Part shown: positions 61,331 to 64,000 of the stretch, piece by piece
How the letters are laid out: each line of letters opens with the position of its first letter
Numbering within the stretch: position 1 is the first letter of the stretch
Source of the DNA: CBDCFT01 sp965216365
GTDB taxonomy: Bacteria; Pseudomonadota; Gammaproteobacteria; Arenicellales; CBDCFT01
Assembly: GCA_965216365.1 (NCBI GenBank)
Contig: CBDCFT010000081.1
Coordinates: forward strand, 62,001-126,000
Direction: 5' to 3'
Length of the DNA stretch: 64,000 nucleotides
Notes under the pieces: generated by a model
What the model saw: the letters and a program-made list of their open reading frames with translations, nothing else
What the model was told of the DNA's origin: nothing
Database searches by the model: none
Translations under genes and position numbers: made by a program

Positions 61331-61926
61331 TCATGTCGCTTCTATGAAAGCAACGCCTCCTACACCATGAAAAATAACGGGTTCCAGCACATCAAAACCA
61401 ATATATCGAAAAGCGAACAGGAAGTGGCCAGGCATGGAGTCTTGAATCACCTTCACGTCCGTTAAACGAACATGAATATTCGGTTTGCGCCTGTAGTTAT
61501 ACAGGCCAGCATTTTCTTTCCTTTGCAAATCCCCGTGTCGTATCGCATCTGACTACGATAGACAGATCCATAAACGAAAACACGATCTATCCAACCCTTG
61601 AGTATCGCGGGCATACCAAACCACCACAAAGGAAAATGCACGACAAGTAAATCCGACTGAAGCATTTTGTCTCGTTCTACTGCTACATCGTGAGGTGTCG
61701 TTCCGTTCTCTGCATTAAATCGTTGTTCAGTCTGAGCATGAAATCGTTCACTGTCTGATAGGTTTCCATAGTGCATTGGTCCTTCACGTGGGTCGAAGTT
61801 GTCTGCGTATAGATCAGAGTATGTGACTTCCCACCCCGCGGCCTTTAAATTCGAATGGGTAATGTTCGCCAATTGACCATTAAAGGACTTGCTCTCAGGG
61901 TGTGCTAAAACAATATGTGCTTTCAT
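61331..61926 (-). CDS. NAD(P)H:quinone oxidoreductase (flavodoxin-like), frameshifted
   Basis: About 198 residues from the ATG at 61926. KAHIVLAHPESKSFNGQLANI is the FMN/FAD phosphate-binding start of the NQO1/MdaB-KefF family; DPREGPMHYGN, DLLVVHFPLWWFGMPAILKGWIDRVF and GKKMLACITTGA follow. The frame breaks after TTGA; the next frame continues PNIHVRL, FLFAFRYIGFDVLEPVIFHGVGGV, the normal C terminus. One base is missing near 61482. It reduces quinones by two electrons. Confidence 0.85.
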
Positions 61927-62124
61927 GTTGGGTACTGTTCGGTTGTTGTCAGAACTCGGAGGGCACCATGAATTGCGTCGAACGAGGGTGAGATGCACCA
62001 TGAATAATCATTGGATCAATATGATTGATTGTGGGACAGCAGTGCGTCTGACTCGATTGATTTTGATTTGATTGACCAAATTGATTTGAGTTTTCTGTGT
62101 ACGATTTCATCTCAACCAATTCAA

Positions 62125-63045
62125 CTAACGCCATTTAATCGGATGGACGAGATAGGCCTCCGATATCCCCTTCAATGAAACCGAACGTGGTTCGCCGAAT
62201 CGTAAATCGCCACGCGCTTCGACAATCTCGCGCACGATGGGCGATACCAGTATTTCTCCACCGGCGGCCTGGGCGGCCACCCGAGCGGCGATATTGACAT
62301 GGCGCCCAAATAAATCCCCATCGTCATCAACAATAGCTTCACCTACATGAGCGCCGGCGCGCACGCGAATGTCGGCCAAAGCTTCCGGCGCCCTGGCTGC
62401 ATCAAGGCGACGTTGAATTTCGATCAGCGCATCTATGGCGTTACGTGCCGATTCGAATGTCAACATGAATCCATCGCCCTGGGATTTGATTTCCGTGCCG
62501 CCGAATTTATCCACCGCATGACGCAAGACCTGATTGTGTGCGGACAGCACTTCGAACCAGCGCGCGTCACCCAGCGCCAGTGCTTTTTCCGTCGAACTTT
62601 CGATATCGGAAAACACAATGGTCAAGGTACGATCCGGGCTTCGTTTCGCCACTTTCACCGCGGCGCCATGAGAAATTGAATCGGCCACCCGTTCGATTGA
62701 CGAACGCGCTGGTATCGGTGTTGGTGGTTTTTTCGCAATGCGGCCGGACTCGACCAGTTCGACTGTCGTGTTTCCCAGCTTGACCACGGCACCGAGTGTT
62801 AACACGTCGCTACCATCAAGGACGCGCCCATCGATGGTCGTGCCATGCGTGCTGCCTAGATCGCGTATCGTCACGCCACCTCGTACTGCTTTCAACTCAA
62901 CATGCTGGCGCGAAACCTGCGGATCGTCGACTAATAACCCGGAACCGCTACGACCAATGACCAGCGGCTCGACCAATGCAATATACAGTGGCGTACGACC
63001 GGGTTCGCGAATCAAAACTATAGGTGCGTCATTTATTTCTAACAT
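62125..63045 (-). CDS. FHA-domain class III adenylate/guanylate cyclase
   Basis: A 306-residue protein. FHA domain at about 25-100: LVIGRSGSGLLVDDPQVSRQHVEL (phosphothreonine-binding GRS and SRxH) and DLGSTHGTTIDGR. Class III cyclase domain at 140-300: TLTIVFSDIESSTEKALALGDARWF (first metal Asp), GTEIKSQGDGFMLTFESA (second Asp), VRAGAHVGEAI and DLFGRHVNIAARVAAQAAGGEILVS. The substrate-specifying pattern is not settled from sequence. Its ATG overlaps the WD40 gene stop by seven bases, so both are one operon. Confidence 0.9.
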   Translation of the reverse strand: MLEINDAPIVLIREPGRTPLYIALVEPLVIGRSGSGLLVDDPQVSRQHVELKAVRGGVTIRDLGSTHGTTIDGRVLDGSDVLTLGAVVKLGNTTVELVESGRIAKKPPTPIPARSSIERVADSISHGAAVKVAKRSPDRTLTIVFSDIESSTEKALALGDARWFEVLSAHNQVLRHAVDKFGGTEIKSQGDGFMLTFESARNAIDALIEIQRRLDAARAPEALADIRVRAGAHVGEAIVDDDGDLFGRHVNIAARVAAQAAGGEILVSPIVREIVEARGDLRFGEPRSVSLKGISEAYLVHPIKWR

Positions 63046-64000
63046 GCTACAGGGTTTTCGCCTTCACCGAGATAACGTCGTTGCGCGTCTTTGTCCCAGG
63101 CTGCGCGCCGACATATAGAAGCCTGGTCTAACAAGTCCCACAGTTTTACCGAACCGTCTGCCTGTGTGGTGACAAACCAGCCCGCATTTTCACCCGTTGC
63201 AACCTGCCATTGCGCTGCGCCTTTCGTTCCCAGTGCCGTTCCCAACTGCACGCCCAATTCTCTGTCCCACAAACGCACCGTACCATTTCGACTGGTACTC
63301 ACCAGGGTCATATCGTCGTGCAGAAAAGCAACGTCTGTCGCGCCGCCAGGTTGTGGCGTCATCTCTTTCAATACTTCACCGGACTCCACATTCCATATTT
63401 TTAACACCTCATCCGCATGCGCTGTAGCCAGCAATTTTCTATCTGCTGACCAGGCCAGGCTCCAAATCGTATTGTCATCGGCGACCCATTCATTTTTTAA
63501 TTCTCCACCGGTGCTGTCCCAAATTTTTACCGCGCCGATACGATCCGTCACCGCCAGTAGTGCACCATCCGATGATAATTTTAATTTGGTCACGCCGCCT
63601 TTGTGCGGCCCCATTGCCGAACCATTTGAATCCAGCGACTTTGTATCTGCATTAACATCCCATCGTCTCACCAGGCCATCGGAGCCACCGGTGAAAATAA
63701 TATTTTTATCCGGATGAAAAACCAGCGAAGTAATTGCACCATCGTGAATATTGTCGCGTCGTATAAGTTCATTTCCGTTTGTATCCCAAACACCAATTGT
63801 TCCCTTCTCATCGGCCGCAGCGAGAAATGAGCTATCGGGCGCAAAATCTACCGCCCATATACGATTCGACGACAATTCCAGCGCAGCAAATGGCGCTTTA
63901 CGCGTATCGGCATCAACCACATTGACTTTACCCTCTCCGTCACCGACGGCGATTAATTTGCCATTGGGACTCACAGCCAGACCGTATGCACCCGCTTGTA
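63039..64000 (-). CDS. WD40-repeat protein, 5' end outside window
   Basis: At least 320 residues of WD40 beta-propeller with repeats such as FAPDSSFLAAADEKGTIGVWD, VFHPDKNIIFTGGSDGLVRRWD, KLSSDGALLAVTDRIGAVKIWD and AWSADRKLLATAHADEVLKIWN. The frame stays open to the right edge (GAYGLAVSPNGK), so the start lies beyond 64000. The C-terminal tail CRRAAWDKDAQRRYLGEGENPVAC is outside the propeller. Likely a scaffold partner of the FHA cyclase translated from the same message; FHA pairing hints at a kinase further upstream. Confidence 0.88.
   Translation of the reverse strand, partial: QAGAYGLAVSPNGKLIAVGDGEGKVNVVDADTRKAPFAALELSSNRIWAVDFAPDSSFLAAADEKGTIGVWDTNGNELIRRDNIHDGAITSLVFHPDKNIIFTGGSDGLVRRWDVNADTKSLDSNGSAMGPHKGGVTKLKLSSDGALLAVTDRIGAVKIWDSTGGELKNEWVADDNTIWSLAWSADRKLLATAHADEVLKIWNVESGEVLKEMTPQPGGATDVAFLHDDMTLVSTSRNGTVRLWDRELGVQLGTALGTKGAAQWQVATGENAGWFVTTQADGSVKLWDLLDQASICRRAAWDKDAQRRYLGEGENPVAC

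Noticed and set aside
61167..61370. A plus-strand 67-codon frame near the quinone reductase
   Set aside because: No ribosome-binding site or motif, and it overlaps the 3' end of the reductase on the other strand.
1..64000. CRISPR arrays, tRNA or rRNA genes, insertion sequences or prophage
   Set aside because: No regularly spaced direct repeats, no cloverleaf-like sequence and no transposase or integrase motif were seen on reading both strands; this is not a substitute for a covariance-model search.

Overview
The window reads as chromosome of a denitrifying gammaproteobacterium; species cannot be named from sequence alone. The reasons are a complete cytochrome cd1 (nirS-type) nitrite reductase locus, a ccoNOQP-ccoG-fixH / ccoIS cbb3 oxidase locus, an Fnr-superfamily regulator of the DNR type, OmpW, SirB2, and REP-like repeats of the GTAGGAGCGAGCTTGCTCGCG kind. 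No tRNA, rRNA, CRISPR array, transposase or prophage was seen.

About 0.5-44.4 kb is one coherent low-oxygen / nitrogen-oxide respiration region. It opens with an ArsR regulator, a DsrE-like protein, a small membrane protein, a hemerythrin and HemN. The nir cluster follows in the order nirS-E-C-F-DL-G-H-J-N (4.86-13.7 kb) with a divergent cytochrome c. Directly downstream lies a CuA-type heme-copper reductase operon (small membrane protein, CuA subunit, catalytic subunit, heme O synthase, SCO; 13.9-18.4 kb) whose active-site tyrosine is replaced by glutamine. Next come a cytochrome b / double [4Fe-4S] ferredoxin / MvhD fusion, a membrane-anchored periplasmic protein and a second heme-copper subunit I that lacks the usual CuB His-His pair (18.5-22.0 kb). 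A convergent set of DUF420, SCO and small membrane proteins follows (22.0-23.7 kb). No canonical norCB and no nosZ are present, so the two unusual heme-copper enzymes are the obvious candidates for reducing the NO made by NirS. The rest of the region holds bacteriohemerythrin, SirB2, dnr-ccoS-ccoI, OmpW, Yip1, the cbb3 oxidase, a DksA-like protein, a kinase/ATPase, Hsp20, universal stress protein, a C-terminal-heme lipoprotein, a FixLJ oxygen-sensing two-component system and a D-2-hydroxyacid dehydrogenase. At least ten TTGAY-N4-RTCAA boxes (Fnr/Dnr type) sit in the intergenic spaces here, several spaced correctly from a -10 element, and the regulator itself is encoded in the middle.

About 44.8-64 kb is ordinary metabolism: thiolase, MATE exporter, aldo/keto reductase, Asp/Glu racemase-like protein, MFS transporter, homocysteine methyltransferase, VOC protein, phytanoyl-CoA dioxygenase, glutamine-synthetase-like enzyme, orphan DUF4255, PanB, RidA, PHA synthase, MaoC hydratase, acyl-CoA synthetase, quinone reductase, and an FHA-adenylate cyclase with a WD40 protein that runs off the right edge. 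Many genes between 47 and 62 kb are broken by single-base indels, mostly one extra base, some compensating each other inside one gene. I read this mainly as sequence error and list such genes over their full reconstructed extent.
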